NCBI GenBank assembly: GCA_039105265.1
Contig: JAPFFF010000020.1
Location: forward strand, 248,001 to 312,000
From: Tritrichomonas musculus
Lineage: Eukaryota; Parabasalia; Tritrichomonadida; Tritrichomonadidae
Reading direction: 5' to 3'
Length of the DNA stretch: 64,000 nt
Positions within the stretch are counted from its first letter, which is position 1. Every line of letters begins with the position of its first letter. Under the pieces are notes generated by a model. That model did not search any database. It was not told where the DNA came from and saw only the letters and a program-made list of their open reading frames with translations. Below, in pieces: positions 43,001 through 53,033 of the stretch. The translations under genes were made by a program, and so were the position numbers.

Positions 43001-45693
43001 TCGCTTTTATGGAGTTTTAATGCATTTTCAGCTTCAATGATAGAACATTTTATTGCCTTATCTGTTTTTAATGCAGTCGGTTCATATTCATTCATAATAC
43101 TTAGTTCACCATTTAGATATAAAGTATAAGGGTGAAAAGGTAGACTTTTGTCGAATGCTATATAATACCTATCATCTGTTGATGAGTTATCATTGATGGT
43201 ACAATAATCATTCTCTTTATTGTAGGTAATAACTGGACAAACTATTTTACCATTTCTGGATGTTATATAGAACTCTTTTATGTACCGACCTCTTTCATCA
43301 TATATTACATTCTTTCTTAATACTATCTTGAAGATAGGCTTATTCGAATTTAAAAAGGCTTGTTTTTGTAAATCGGGTACAAAGATGCCTAATAGGTTGT
43401 ATGCAACATCATTAATAGTATTAGATAATGAGTATACATCCTTATTAGTAATAACAAATTCAGGTATACCTGATTCTAAAACAAAATTAGGGTCTGTTGT
43501 AGGAGTAGAAGGAGTTGATATCTCATTATTCATAACCTTGTAATTTACAACTTTTGCATTAAATTCTTGTCTAAATGTTTCTAATAACTCATAATCAATA
43601 TCAATATCTATCTTATTTCCATCAGGGTCAACAATGGCATTATTATTTTCATCATTCTCATCTACTGCTAATGTACGAGCAATAGGAACTGGATCACCAC
43701 CTGTTAATTTAATCATAATATATTCAAATCCATTAAAGAGTTTTTCAGCGATTGGACATATTATATACATAACTGCAAGAGCTCCTATTGAAACTGCTGC
43801 ACCACCCAAGACGAAAGCTATTATTGTAATCCTCAACATATGAGGACAATTTTCCCAATATGTTCCTCTACCATCATAATCTTCACCTGTAAAGAATAAA
43901 TATGTATCATTACCAAACTTCTTAACTCCATTCCATAAAGATATAAATGGTCTTTTAATTAACTTCCAGGCGTTTCCCCAGAATACTTCCCATGATGTAC
44001 ATGCTACATTAACTTCTTTATATCCTTTCTCCTTTAACTCATCAACAGATTTTGTAGTTGGTGTAATTTCTTTAAAACCTTCTAGCATTTCTTCAAAGTC
44101 AGGGTCTATTTCACCAACAAAATTTTCTATTTCACTATCATAGTTGGTTACTTTAAATACTATATTTTCTTCTTTTATCTCCCCTGTTAATGCGTCTTTT
44201 ACGTTTCGATACCCTTCAAACACAATGCATTTAAAATGAGACCAGAGGAAATAAAATATATTATATAATGTTTTCAGGGTTTGAATAAAGGCGTAGTCGA
44301 TTGTTTTATAAGTTAATTTAATAGGTATTTTAGCAAGATATAGATATGTTTTTAATATATTATACGATAAGTCCTTTATCCATCCTATTGTCTTTTTACT
44401 GTATAACCAAAACTTGGATACTGTTAATTTGAGTACTTCTGGTTCTATTATTTTTGGAATCTTATTTTCTTCGAGTTTCTTTAATTCATCAATAGGAGGA
44501 ATTACATAAACCATATCATTTTGGTTGACTAACTCTTTTGGTGGTTCAGTTGGAGTAGGTGTAGGCGTAGGAGTTGGCTCAGGTGTAGGTGTAGGAGTTG
44601 GCTCAGGTGTAGGGTCTGGAGTTGGCTCAGGTGTTGGAGTAGGTGGTGGTGTTTCATCTATTTCTATTTTAACCTCATGTATTTCTGGTTCACCAGTTGT
44701 TTTATTAATTAGGCACATAGAAGTATTACCACCTGTTAAGTTCAAGAGAGTCTCATAACTTATGGTTTGATCATTTAATGCATCTATCCATTTAGTAATA
44801 TTAGCAGCTGTTGTATTTGTTTTCTCAGCAAAGTCTTTCATGTTATTTATCTTTGTCTCATTGACATCAAAGATAGTTTCATTAGTAGTTTCATTAACTT
44901 TTAAATCTACATATTTAATGGGCTCAATCTCAGTAAAATCAACAGTATTATTTTTTATCCACTTTGCTATATTATCATTACTTGTACTTAACTCTTTTAT
45001 TATAGTTTCCATGTTTTTAGGTTTTACTGTATCTGTTCCATAGGTAATTGCTTTGGTAGTTTCATCTACATGTTCGACAATTATTTTTAAGTCCTTTAAT
45101 ATATTCCAATCGATACTTGGAACAATCGCATTATTAACTTCATCTATATTTTGAATCATTAAATTCATAACATCTAACATACCTTTTTGATTCGCTGTTA
45201 ATGCTTCTATTAACTTCTTATATGTACTAACATCATATTCTTCTTCTATTATATCTTTATCATTTATCTCTCCAGTAAAATATTTTAAGGTAGCTCCGGG
45301 TGCAATACCAGAATCTATATCTTCCTTCATTTTGGTTAAAAAGACTTCTAAATTTTTAGCACTGTTTCTTAATCTTTCATATAGTTTATTGAGACTAGCA
45401 CAATATTGTATTTTTGTCGTTAGTGTACCATCAGTATTCCATGTATATATACCTTTACCTCCCATAATGTAAAGAGCACCAAAGTTTTCGAATCCATTTT
45501 TTTCGAAATAATCACCAACCAATTTTTCATCTATCTCATCTTTATTATATAAGCAACTAAATTTTGGGTAATCATCTGGGTCTCCACCTCTTATGATATC
45601 GATGTTGTTTTCATCATTAACACTTATCTCTATGTCTTTGTCTTTTAGCTTCTCTGCTTCTCCTGATTGCAAAGAATAAACTTTAATTGACAT
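40042..45693 (-). CDS. Giant fibre-like membrane protein, 1883 aa (B copy)
   Basis: One continuous frame from ATG 45693 that covers the content of the 392- and 1489-residue genes of element A. A helical head is followed by a TPTPEPTP stalk (~residues 350-390). A membrane region, a beta-rich body, fibre repeats (YYDKNDCDSKFAMKSDI, DLTDYALKSDI) and a terminal heptad coil IAALEARLAALESK complete it. One segment before the fibre repeats differs from A: ALHKKIDTLNEQIEKNDTAL replaces another coil sequence, hinting at recombination between copies. It is the probable surface or attachment fibre; no enzyme motif is seen. It borders the left TIR. Confidence 0.65.
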   Translation of the reverse strand: MSIKVYSLQSGEAEKLKDKDIEISVNDENNIDIIRGGDPDDYPKFSCLYNKDEIDEKLVGDYFEKNGFENFGALYIMGGKGIYTWNTDGTLTTKIQYCASLNKLYERLRNSAKNLEVFLTKMKEDIDSGIAPGATLKYFTGEINDKDIIEEEYDVSTYKKLIEALTANQKGMLDVMNLMIQNIDEVNNAIVPSIDWNILKDLKIIVEHVDETTKAITYGTDTVKPKNMETIIKELSTSNDNIAKWIKNNTVDFTEIEPIKYVDLKVNETTNETIFDVNETKINNMKDFAEKTNTTAANITKWIDALNDQTISYETLLNLTGGNTSMCLINKTTGEPEIHEVKIEIDETPPPTPTPEPTPDPTPEPTPTPTPEPTPTPTPTPTEPPKELVNQNDMVYVIPPIDELKKLEENKIPKIIEPEVLKLTVSKFWLYSKKTIGWIKDLSYNILKTYLYLAKIPIKLTYKTIDYAFIQTLKTLYNIFYFLWSHFKCIVFEGYRNVKDALTGEIKEENIVFKVTNYDSEIENFVGEIDPDFEEMLEGFKEITPTTKSVDELKEKGYKEVNVACTSWEVFWGNAWKLIKRPFISLWNGVKKFGNDTYLFFTGEDYDGRGTYWENCPHMLRITIIAFVLGGAAVSIGALAVMYIICPIAEKLFNGFEYIMIKLTGGDPVPIARTLAVDENDENNNAIVDPDGNKIDIDIDYELLETFRQEFNAKVVNYKVMNNEISTPSTPTTDPNFVLESGIPEFVITNKDVYSLSNTINDVAYNLLGIFVPDLQKQAFLNSNKPIFKIVLRKNVIYDERGRYIKEFYITSRNGKIVCPVITYNKENDYCTINDNSSTDDRYYIAFDKSLPFHPYTLYLNGELSIMNEYEPTALKTDKAIKCSIIEAENALKLHKSDVHYFYKPSIITEETIGEDEYYKMVYEVPDNYEIPDKLNFVFKEHCFGNTWNLQWNTDKSLENKGYWSGDNAKGHLNGKVINKWNIRPGRKTDGCYGSWVTIKKTDLHDKLIQTDEENGLMFSLLKNYKHKISIEMNDGKIHDEDEWNLTYTNYDRSFYGGIDNALHPGYYGAVIYYFEMAPNVMDRTDMFEKIYLDIYVGESSRATRLSFKVDNVIKKTDKWLLDVIPILDTIETISYDWGFCLDVGETRDIKLYLRKDYTDPIDEINWDSSTNAFKYIIDQQFYEITPNPNAATTLYTDYNITSSKIITADNITTMRSDLNMLTNNFDVVSYDVKDITSKVNVLNAEMGETKRITKHLQEDIDQVRIVSNVALAFGVIGTAGSIANVGLTLFRTGFTFTKAGIDATIEGVSQGEQALYHLGDGSNLPPLKIGRSTTTDLTPIIDWCDAEKVVVEYTDETEDISKTITTYRDAIDLCNHFRESLKPAFRLLADKINEVNEEVENNNYIDKNDLVRDDTIDIVGSIVNKEVHLEAEDVITDGTIKARLMVMKVSEFNDIDYEECIITITIAGGTISQYEGSDYFPTCTLNGKTIVIANPQQVRVTGIAIKENSSIRRMSFEVKDLAYTCDIDALHKKIDTLNEQIEKNDTALATTLNEFPTVDEVNEALDTVKSESATKSMVHNLQQYIEDGYYDKNDCDSKFAMKSDITAEVDLSDYLTMSECDTKYVHQDSIISSTDTTTTEFTDNNILSALNTVNCINNAQFWYQSGGNVIRPKNGDYVRCKFYAEQLRFTNDSNRYVNDLALSTETVNNDTSLATSAFVHKCVDDAVADIDLTDYALKSDIRAYNDLSYCSTDKTTLTVGKMAYNGAPKILPFNEGAHIKFNASFADYTECFDFIFRTTSISGDVHTMMYNINGHEYAITWEDNHYGEFNVKLNNVTKPTSYSNMIADIGEQHDTIALNSQILELQNKIAALEARLAALESK

Positions 45694-45709
45694 TTTAGGA
45701 TATAATAAA

Positions 45710-46450
45710 ATGTTAGTATCAGTACAAAGCACAAATGCTGATGAATATAATAAGGTATCAGTTAATTTAGATATACCTTGGAAGTGTAAATATGTCAAGT
45801 ATTATGTATCTTCATTAAGTACCTTGAGTAATATTCTGTTAACCAATGATGAAGATTATATTGAGATGTCAAGTGATTCAACACCTATTAAAGCCTATTT
45901 TCGAACTCCTAAATTTTCTTATACAATCAAAGAATTACAATCGGTATTAAATTTAATGTCTTGGTTTCAATGGGAGTATAAACAAGAAACAAGAACATTT
46001 CAATTAAAAACCACAATGAAGACTACCATTACGTCTTTAACTCATCGAGCCGCATTAGTAACTGGTCTTTATAATACTCCAATGCCTTTAGAGTTACCTG
46101 CTAATACAACCTATATAATAAAAGATATACCAATATTAAATCATACTAAGTTGTATCTAGTATCATTACAAGGTAATGCCATATACTCGAATATAGGTGA
46201 ACAACAATATACACCTTCAGTTATTGGTACAATAAATACCTTCACTGTAGATAAGAAACCATTTATATATGATTTCGAGACTGAGGGTAAGCCTTTAAAA
46301 ATAAAAACATTTACAGATTCATTAAAATATTTAGAATTAAGTTTAGTAGATTTTCAATACCAGCCGATATTGTTAAAAAGTCCTTTGTTCATAACTATCA
46401 AAATTAAACCATCTAACTCGACTGATATCAATGATGTTATAACTAAGTAA
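45710..46450 (+). CDS. Beta-rich Maverick protein, 246 aa (B copy)
   Basis: Identical to the A protein at 10532-11272 as far as read. Its ATG lies 17 bases from that of the giant fibre gene, divergent, so both starts share a very short region. The end converges on the polymerase with an 8-base overlap. It is beta-strand rich with a final FITIKIK strand, possibly a minor structural protein. No firm family. Confidence 0.55.
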   Translation: MLVSVQSTNADEYNKVSVNLDIPWKCKYVKYYVSSLSTLSNILLTNDEDYIEMSSDSTPIKAYFRTPKFSYTIKELQSVLNLMSWFQWEYKQETRTFQLKTTMKTTITSLTHRAALVTGLYNTPMPLELPANTTYIIKDIPILNHTKLYLVSLQGNAIYSNIGEQQYTPSVIGTINTFTVDKKPFIYDFETEGKPLKIKTFTDSLKYLELSLVDFQYQPILLKSPLFITIKIKPSNSTDINDVITK

Positions 46451-49400
46451 ACCTAAGAGTACGTGCAAATTTAGGTAAGTTGGTTTGTTGAAATGTCTTT
46501 GACTTCCTGAATGCATTCGAACCATCCAACAAATCAAATGTCATACTTTCTCCTTTGTACATCCTTTCATAGAGTTCTTCAATTGTGATATCCATCTTTT
46601 TGCACTTGTTGAGAATAACTTGTTTTGGAATTCCTTTGAGTCTAATATGATATCCTTCATTTCCTTGTTCATCAACCAAGATATCGAGGTAGCTCTTTTT
46701 ACCAAGTGCAATGAGTTTTCTTGAGTGTATTTCCCCTTGACTACCTTCGAACTCATCAAAGTCATTATGAAACTGACACATATTTTTTCCAATAAGAGGT
46801 TGATGATACTTGAACTGGAATAAGTCAGCTATCCTTGGTACATCTTTTTCAAGTACATGCATACTATCAGTATCTTGATAAAAGATAGGTATACCTGCTT
46901 GCTCAGCTGTAGCCATAACCCTGTTCATTAAGTGCTTACTCCAAGAGAGAACGCTTGCACCAAATTGAGGTAGGTTGAAATGGTCATTAATTGGTTTCAA
47001 CTTCTTGACATAGCACTTATCAATATTAGCATCTTCAACAACCTCCTTGATAAAGTTGTAGTTCCTCCAGAGGTACTTGTATAGTTGGCTTTTTGGTACT
47101 GTCTTGGTTTCAGTCTTTGTTGCTTTCAATATTGACTTGCCATATATGGAGTTGAGGAGGAGCTTTATTGTTTGTTCAAGAGGGTTCTTTTGCTTTTTAT
47201 AACTTGCCCTGAGATTAAAGAGCTTCTCAATGAACTCATTGATTTTCTTGTTAAATCCTTCATCAAAGTAATAGCCACGTATTAACTCATATTCAACATC
47301 ATAAAATTCGAACAAGTCCATGAGACCTACTTTATCGATATAATAATGGTCAACAAGAAAATTACCGAATATTTTACTACCTGCTTCATTCCTTGTAAAT
47401 ACTTGTCCAAATTTATATGGCTCTTTTGATTTACATTCGAGTTTCTTGATGTTGACTTCGATAAAGAATGTATCATATTGCATAAGTTGTTCATGTGTTG
47501 TACCTTGTGGTATTACTTTAGGTCTTCCTAATGGTATACCATCCATAACATACATTGCAGATGGATATAAGCTAACTGCATCAAAGTCTTGTATCTTTCC
47601 TTCGATGTATTGCTTTTCATTACCTGCTGTCATTGTTCTTCCACCAGAGACACATCGTTGTATGAAGTCTTGACACTTACCTGATAGTTCATAACATCCA
47701 TCAAAGCAACCATATTTCTTGGCAAAGCAGTATCCAATAGCACTTATAGATATAAAATCATGAACACCATACATATCTGTCTTTGTTTCTTTAAAGACTG
47801 CTTTCAGGTCTTCATTAAATTTTTCCATTCCCTTCATCAAAACAATACAGTCCTTGAAACAATAGAAGATGGCATATTTAATGATGTCGATTTTGCCATC
47901 ATTATAACAATTTGCAATTTTTGCATTTTCAATAATCTGCTTGCAGTTTGCATCAAGTTGTGCTTTCGATAACTTATCTGCATTTTCATCGATGTATTGC
48001 TGTTGGAACTCAGTAGCATCAACAATTCTTCTTTGTATGTTCTCTTGTGTATATAGCTTATATGCCATGACTTCCTTGTGAACATTGAGGTTGAACATTG
48101 TAGCAAATTTATTTAATGCTTGAGGTATTATACTATATGAGTTCCTGAATGTTAATCTCTTTTTGACTTTCCTTGTACCTTCTTCGAATAATGTCATGAT
48201 GATTTGCAACACAGTTCCACTTCGTTCTGTTATCTGTGTATCCCATCCAGGTGTGTTAATGAAAAAACATGCATCATACTTGAGGTTGTGAAAATATGTT
48301 AATGAGCCACTCCATAAATAATTCAAGAGCTTCTGTCCACAATCTTCACCTTGAATAGATATTTTATGTATGTTGGCTTTATCTCGAAAGATCGTACAAT
48401 TGAGATATGGTATATGTGGACTGACTGTAGAGTTTGTTTCGAAGTCGCTATAATAAATCCTTGACCATGTATTTTGTTTCTTTTTATTATTTTCAATGAG
48501 TCTTGTACATTGTTCTGCATTATATTCGAGACTTACATAGTCATTAACATGTTCATATTCAGTTGTGTTGATAATATCCATTTCGCATGCTTTGATTTCT
48601 TCAAATAGATGTAACTCAAACATCTTTTGGAAAAAGGTTATTGGTTTGATTCCTTCATGTTTATAGTCTTTGACAGTCTTTCCATTTTTCTCCAATCTTT
48701 CTATCTTACATCTTTTTTCAAAAGGCATATATGCAAATGTTCTATCAAGTTCTTCATAGTGTCGAAGATAGAATAATGTACAAGGTATGTTCCTGTTGAG
48801 CATATAATGGTCTTTGAACAATATCAGGTTAACTTCTCTTTGAAAATCAACAGACCATTTTTTCTTTCTGGTGTTGATTCTTGTTTCATACTTGTATTTA
48901 TCAGGTTGTTCAACAATTCTAATGATACTAAAATTGCACTTGAACTTTTTAGCTACTTCTTCTATCTTGTTATTGGGTATGGTTCTTGTTTGAACAAAAA
49001 ATCGTAAGTCATCTATTTCATCATCAGTGAACACACCGGATTGTATACAAGCATATACAAAACAATTATCTCTGTAGTTCTCTTTCCTTACCTCATGAAA
49101 GATTTGGTATGTAGATAAGTCTATAGGTGATAGATTGATGTATGGGAAAAAACTACCTTCTGGTGTATTTCGATAGTCTTCATCAATTTCGACTTCATCA
49201 TCATAGAATTCATGAGTATCCATATCTTGCATCTTGGTTCTAAAATGAACACCATCATTTGTTTTGTTCATGTCAATAAATTGTACCTCATATCGAACTG
49301 GAATGAACATGTTTGAGATATATGGATTAGTGTCTGACTGGTCTTCACTTAAATCAAGTTCTCCTGTTATATGACCTAATGTACTTTCGAAGTTGTGCTT

Positions 49401-49727
49401 ATCACTGAGTGTGAAGTACTTATAAGTTCCATCAAGTGCAATTGCTTTAACAATAGGTCTTCCAACATTTTTCTTTTTATGTATCTGTCGTAGTGCTTCC
49501 GTAAATGCATACCTCTTATATTCATCTTGATTGATGTCTGTAGCAAAACCAATACCTTGTCCTGCAGGAATCATGAGCTTCCTCATTTCTTCTTGAAATT
49601 TGTCTTTCTTTTGGTATTGTTTTGCACGTCGATTATATTCACGACGAAACTGTGATTTTGTATCAGCATAGACATCTCCAATAGCATCTAAAAAATTATC
49701 TTCAATGTCCTTATTCATGTTTAACAT
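46443..49727 (-). CDS. Protein-primed DNA polymerase B (pPolB), element B
   Basis: 1094 residues, apparently the same protein as in A. Motifs present are Exo I SDFETN, Exo II YFHNLKYDA, Exo III near YCFKDC, polymerase A DFDAVSLYPSAM, B LLNSIYGKS and C YQDTDSMH. Replication from protein-capped ends is the known role in this family. The amino-terminal ~400 residues are specific to Maverick polymerases and include DNCFVYACIQSGVFTDDE, whose role is not known and which also occurs in element C. The A and B genes differ by scattered silent bases only, for example near 46670 against 10290, suggesting recent copies under constraint. Confidence 0.96.
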   Translation of the reverse strand: MLNMNKDIEDNFLDAIGDVYADTKSQFRREYNRRAKQYQKKDKFQEEMRKLMIPAGQGIGFATDINQDEYKRYAFTEALRQIHKKKNVGRPIVKAIALDGTYKYFTLSDKHNFESTLGHITGELDLSEDQSDTNPYISNMFIPVRYEVQFIDMNKTNDGVHFRTKMQDMDTHEFYDDEVEIDEDYRNTPEGSFFPYINLSPIDLSTYQIFHEVRKENYRDNCFVYACIQSGVFTDDEIDDLRFFVQTRTIPNNKIEEVAKKFKCNFSIIRIVEQPDKYKYETRINTRKKKWSVDFQREVNLILFKDHYMLNRNIPCTLFYLRHYEELDRTFAYMPFEKRCKIERLEKNGKTVKDYKHEGIKPITFFQKMFELHLFEEIKACEMDIINTTEYEHVNDYVSLEYNAEQCTRLIENNKKKQNTWSRIYYSDFETNSTVSPHIPYLNCTIFRDKANIHKISIQGEDCGQKLLNYLWSGSLTYFHNLKYDACFFINTPGWDTQITERSGTVLQIIMTLFEEGTRKVKKRLTFRNSYSIIPQALNKFATMFNLNVHKEVMAYKLYTQENIQRRIVDATEFQQQYIDENADKLSKAQLDANCKQIIENAKIANCYNDGKIDIIKYAIFYCFKDCIVLMKGMEKFNEDLKAVFKETKTDMYGVHDFISISAIGYCFAKKYGCFDGCYELSGKCQDFIQRCVSGGRTMTAGNEKQYIEGKIQDFDAVSLYPSAMYVMDGIPLGRPKVIPQGTTHEQLMQYDTFFIEVNIKKLECKSKEPYKFGQVFTRNEAGSKIFGNFLVDHYYIDKVGLMDLFEFYDVEYELIRGYYFDEGFNKKINEFIEKLFNLRASYKKQKNPLEQTIKLLLNSIYGKSILKATKTETKTVPKSQLYKYLWRNYNFIKEVVEDANIDKCYVKKLKPINDHFNLPQFGASVLSWSKHLMNRVMATAEQAGIPIFYQDTDSMHVLEKDVPRIADLFQFKYHQPLIGKNMCQFHNDFDEFEGSQGEIHSRKLIALGKKSYLDILVDEQGNEGYHIRLKGIPKQVILNKCKKMDITIEELYERMYKGESMTFDLLDGSNAFRKSKTFQQTNLPKFARTLRFT

Positions 49728-49801
49728 AAAATAAAAGTGAAACGATGAAAATAAAAAACAAAGAAAAAGTTAAAAAATTATTTTTTTATTTATGACCTAT
49801 C

Positions 49802-51327
49802 TTATTGAGGGTAATCATTATCATCAATGACATTATCATCGAGATATGGAAAATGATATTGGAACTCATTTCCTTTCGACTTTGAGTCAGATTTCCGTTC
49901 AATTTCGTTCTTCTCAATTGATTCACCAAATTTCCTGATGTAATTCAACACTTGTTTCGGTGATTGCTTCTTTCCACTTCTCTCGAAGCTGCATGCGGCG
50001 TCCAACTTCTCTTTCTCTTCTGGTGATAAGTATTGTTGAAGACGATAAATGCAATTGGACAACTTCCATCCATAGGTCTTGAACAGGTTTATCATCTCTG
50101 GTGCTTTTTTCCTATCATTTGATTCAATAGTGTCCAACATGTTTCGAAGATGATCAACTTCTACTATCATCAATTTCGATCTTGCCAACTTTTCAGCAAA
50201 TGAATCAACTGTTGGAGGACCAGCTTGTTGAGCATTTTTGAGATTTGACACGTCCTTCTTTAGATCGTGAATATTGTTAATGTACTTCGCCACCTTTTTT
50301 GGACGAAGTTCCAATTTCATCAGCTCGAGTGCGTATTCGTCGGTATTATCAATGTCTTTCCTGAGTTCTTCAGCATTGTGATTGATGTCTTCAATGTGAA
50401 ATTCTACACCAGTCATTCGCTCCTCCAACCTCGTTAATCGGTCTTTCAAGTTTTCATTTTCTTCGATTAATCGTTCCATTTCTTCTCGAAAGTTGAATGA
50501 GACTAACATTATCCTCCTTATAACCACTATTGGATTTCATTTCATGATTACTTTTCGGTGGCTTATATTGTTCTCTGTGAACTGGTTCTTGTTCTTGTTC
50601 AACTTCTTCTTCTTCTTCTCCTTCTATCTTTGTTTCTTCTTTTGGATTTGAACCGAATTTTTGTTTCTCAGTAAATGCAGATGGTCTAGCGAGAACACTT
50701 GGACGTGGAGGAGGAACTTGTTGATTAGAACGAGGTGGAGGAACTTGTTGCTTAGATGGAGGTGGAGGAGGTGGAGGAACTTGTTGCATAGAAGGAGGTG
50801 GAGGAACTTTAATTATATTATATGAGCGAGGTGGTGGAAAGAATTTATTTGAAATTGGAACATATGAATTCTTCCTTCTTGCATCATCTTCTTGCTTCAA
50901 TCTTGCTAATGCTTCTTCTTCTTGCTTCTTCTTCCTTCTTGCTTCTTCTTCTTGCTTCTTCTTCAATCTAGCTGCTTCTTCTTCTTCTTGCTTCTTCTTC
51001 AATCTAGCTGCTTCTTCTTCTTGCTTGCTTCTTCTTCAAGCTGCTTCTTCTTCTTGCTGCTGCTTCTTCTTCTTGCTGCTTCTTTAATTTAGCTGCTGCT
51101 TCTTCTTGCTGCTTCATGATGAGCTGTCGCATGGATTCGAGTTCTTCTGGGGACATGTTCTTGAACCAATCTACTGATGGTGCAGCTGATGGTGCAGCTG
51201 ATGGTGCAGCTGATGGTTGATCTGATGGTGCAGCTGATGGTTGATCTGATAGTGCAACTTGTCGACCCAATTGCTCGATTGAGTCGAATAGACTAACATC
51301 GCTGTCTGAGCTGTAGTTGTATGACAT
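49802..51327 (-). pseudogene. Proline-rich and coiled-coil protein, broken copy (B)
   Basis: Counterpart of the 507-residue gene at 5657-7180 in A. All zones are recognisable: SAAP repeats, K/E coiled coil, PPPPP stretch, acidic patch and helical carboxyl half with RLIEENENLKDRL. The repeat lengths differ from A. It is broken, with about two breaks, and the coding repeats are probably where copies drift first. ATG at 51327. Confidence 0.8.
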
Positions 51328-51517
51328 ACAAGTATAAAAATGATCTATTTTCTAGTTGATATCACTAAATTTTAAATCTCGTAGAAAAACTCGAAGGTGG
51401 ATATTTTTCTTTGAAAAAGTTAAATTCACTATAAAAATTCAAAAATTGAATTAAAAAAAATAAAATATATTGAAATTTAAAAAAAATATATTTATTAATA
51501 TCACTATTATTTTATTA

Positions 51518-51943
51518 ATGATGAATGAAGAAGAAGATAAAATAGAAGATATTTTACAAAAACAAACACCTCCTAAAGATAATGATTCATTCGACTACAA
51601 AATAAATATAAACATGTCGAAAAAAATATCTCAACTAAAAGTTGAAGATGATACATCAAATTTAAGAACGATGTGTGAAAATTATGCTCATGCTCTTGAA
51701 AATGATGCACATCGACTTCGAGCAAAACAAAAAAAGAGGTATGATGAATGGTTTGATAACCTCGAGAAAGATTGTTATCCTGCAAGAGACATTGTTAACT
51801 TGTACAACATGTTCTTTGGTCATGAACTATCTATTACTCGACTTGGTTTCGGGCATCTCGATGGAACAAAGAGACACTTTACACATAAGAAAGTGAAAAG
51901 AAACAAGAAGTTCATCACAATGTACTACAAGAAAAATGAATAA
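51518..51943 (+). CDS. Conserved Maverick protein, 141 aa (B copy)
   Basis: Same protein as 5042-5467 in A with few changes (RLGFGHLDGTKRHFTHKKVKRN at the end). The ATG at 51518 (MMNEEEDKIED) is preceded by TCACTATTATT, Inr-like. The acidic start and basic end, and the helical middle with AHRLRAKQKKRYDEWF, are unchanged. It converges on the satellite. Unknown function. Confidence 0.6.
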   Translation: MMNEEEDKIEDILQKQTPPKDNDSFDYKININMSKKISQLKVEDDTSNLRTMCENYAHALENDAHRLRAKQKKRYDEWFDNLEKDCYPARDIVNLYNMFFGHELSITRLGFGHLDGTKRHFTHKKVKRNKKFITMYYKKNE

Positions 51944-51971
51944 CTAAAAAAAATTTTTTTTTAACTACATG

Positions 51972-52275
51972 TTTTTCCTCATAGGCTACCTTTTTCCTCA
52001 TAGGCTACCTTTTTCCTCATAAGCTACCTTTTTCCTCATAGGCTACCTTTTTCCTCATAGGCTACCTTTTTCCTCATAGGCTACCTTTTTCCTCATAAGC
52101 TACCTTTTTCCTCATAGGCTACCTTTTTCCTCATAGGCTACCTTTTTCCTCATAGGCTACCTTTTTCCTCATAAGCTACCTTTTTCCTCATAAGCTACCT
52201 TTTTCCTCATAAGCTACCTTTTTCCTCATAGGCTACCTTTTTCCTCATAAGCTACCTTTTTCCTCATAAGCTACC
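51972..52275 (-). repeat. Satellite array, 16 units of 19 bp (B copy)
   Basis: Exactly 304 bp of TTTTTCCTCATAnGCTACC units (reverse strand of the A satellite). All are 19 bp, with n G (most) or A. It stands at the same place between the 141- and 86-residue genes as the 2063-bp array of A. The short, uniform form may be the ancestral or contracted state. Confidence 0.97.
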
Positions 52276-52535
52276 TATTTGCTTTCATACAACATTATTT
52301 TTTCCTTCATACTTTGTAATTCTCTTTTCTTTCTTTCACGATATGCCTTTTGCTGTTGTTTACGTGCTTCATTTCGTTCTTCAACAGTTGCATACTTTTG
52401 CTTTCTACCACGTTTTTCTGTTGTTTCAGTTTTTGCTGTATCAATATTTTTGAGGTTGTCTTTACTTTTAGACTTCTTCAACTTCTTGATGATAGCTGTT
52501 TCCTTGAACTCACCCAAATCTAAATTTGCGCTCAT
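52275..52535 (-). CDS. Small basic bZIP-like or DNA-binding protein, 86 aa (B copy)
   Basis: Identical to the A protein at 2693-2953. The basic region KRGRKQKY...EERNEARKQQQKAYRERKKRE resembles bZIP or viral DNA-binding basic segments. The stop overlaps the satellite. It is divergent from the 124-residue gene. It could regulate element genes or coat DNA, by inference from charge. Confidence 0.6.
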   Translation of the reverse strand: MSANLDLGEFKETAIIKKLKKSKSKDNLKNIDTAKTETTEKRGRKQKYATVEERNEARKQQQKAYRERKKRELQSMKEKIMLYESK

Positions 52536-52611
52536 GATTTCATTCGAGATAAAAAATTGAATTATTTTTGAAAATTGAATATTTGCAAACAAAATCACTT
52601 CATTTTTTAAA

Positions 52612-52986
52612 ATGTCGCGTTCTGGAAATGACTTCAAAGAATTCCAAAAACAGCAAAAGCTAGCTATCAAAAATGCTCATGTTGAATTAGCCAATGCTAT
52701 TAAAGAGGTGATGTTTCTGTTCAACCAAAAAATAATAAACTCGACACCATCTACTGTCTGCACCATCTATGACCCATTGATACAAGCAAACATGAACAAG
52801 ATTGCTGAAGCACTTACTCAAATGAATCTCACTACCTGCGAGGTTTATCATAAAAAGATTCCTCAATCTCCAACACCAAAATCTATTGGCTTTCACGTGC
52901 CTATAGTGCCTGACTCGCAAGAGACACAAGAAGATGATGATGATGAAGATACACAAGAAGCTTCATCTCCAAAAGACAAGGAGTAA
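52612..52986 (+). CDS. Small acidic-tail Maverick protein, 124 aa (B copy)
   Basis: Matches 2242-2616 in A with two or so residue changes. ATG 52612 follows TCACTTCATTTTTT, an Inr-like leader. A helical amino half and a DDDDEDTQEASS acidic tail are visible. It is convergent with the 174-residue gene. Unknown function. Confidence 0.6.
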   Translation: MSRSGNDFKEFQKQQKLAIKNAHVELANAIKEVMFLFNQKIINSTPSTVCTIYDPLIQANMNKIAEALTQMNLTTCEVYHKKIPQSPTPKSIGFHVPIVPDSQETQEDDDDEDTQEASSPKDKE

Positions 52987-53033
52987 GAGTAAAAAATAAT
53001 TACTTCTAATTTTAATTTTTTTATATATTTTTT

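Noticed and set aside
44525-44758. Gly-Val repeat protein
   Set aside because: Antisense shadow of the TPTPEP stalk in the fibre gene.
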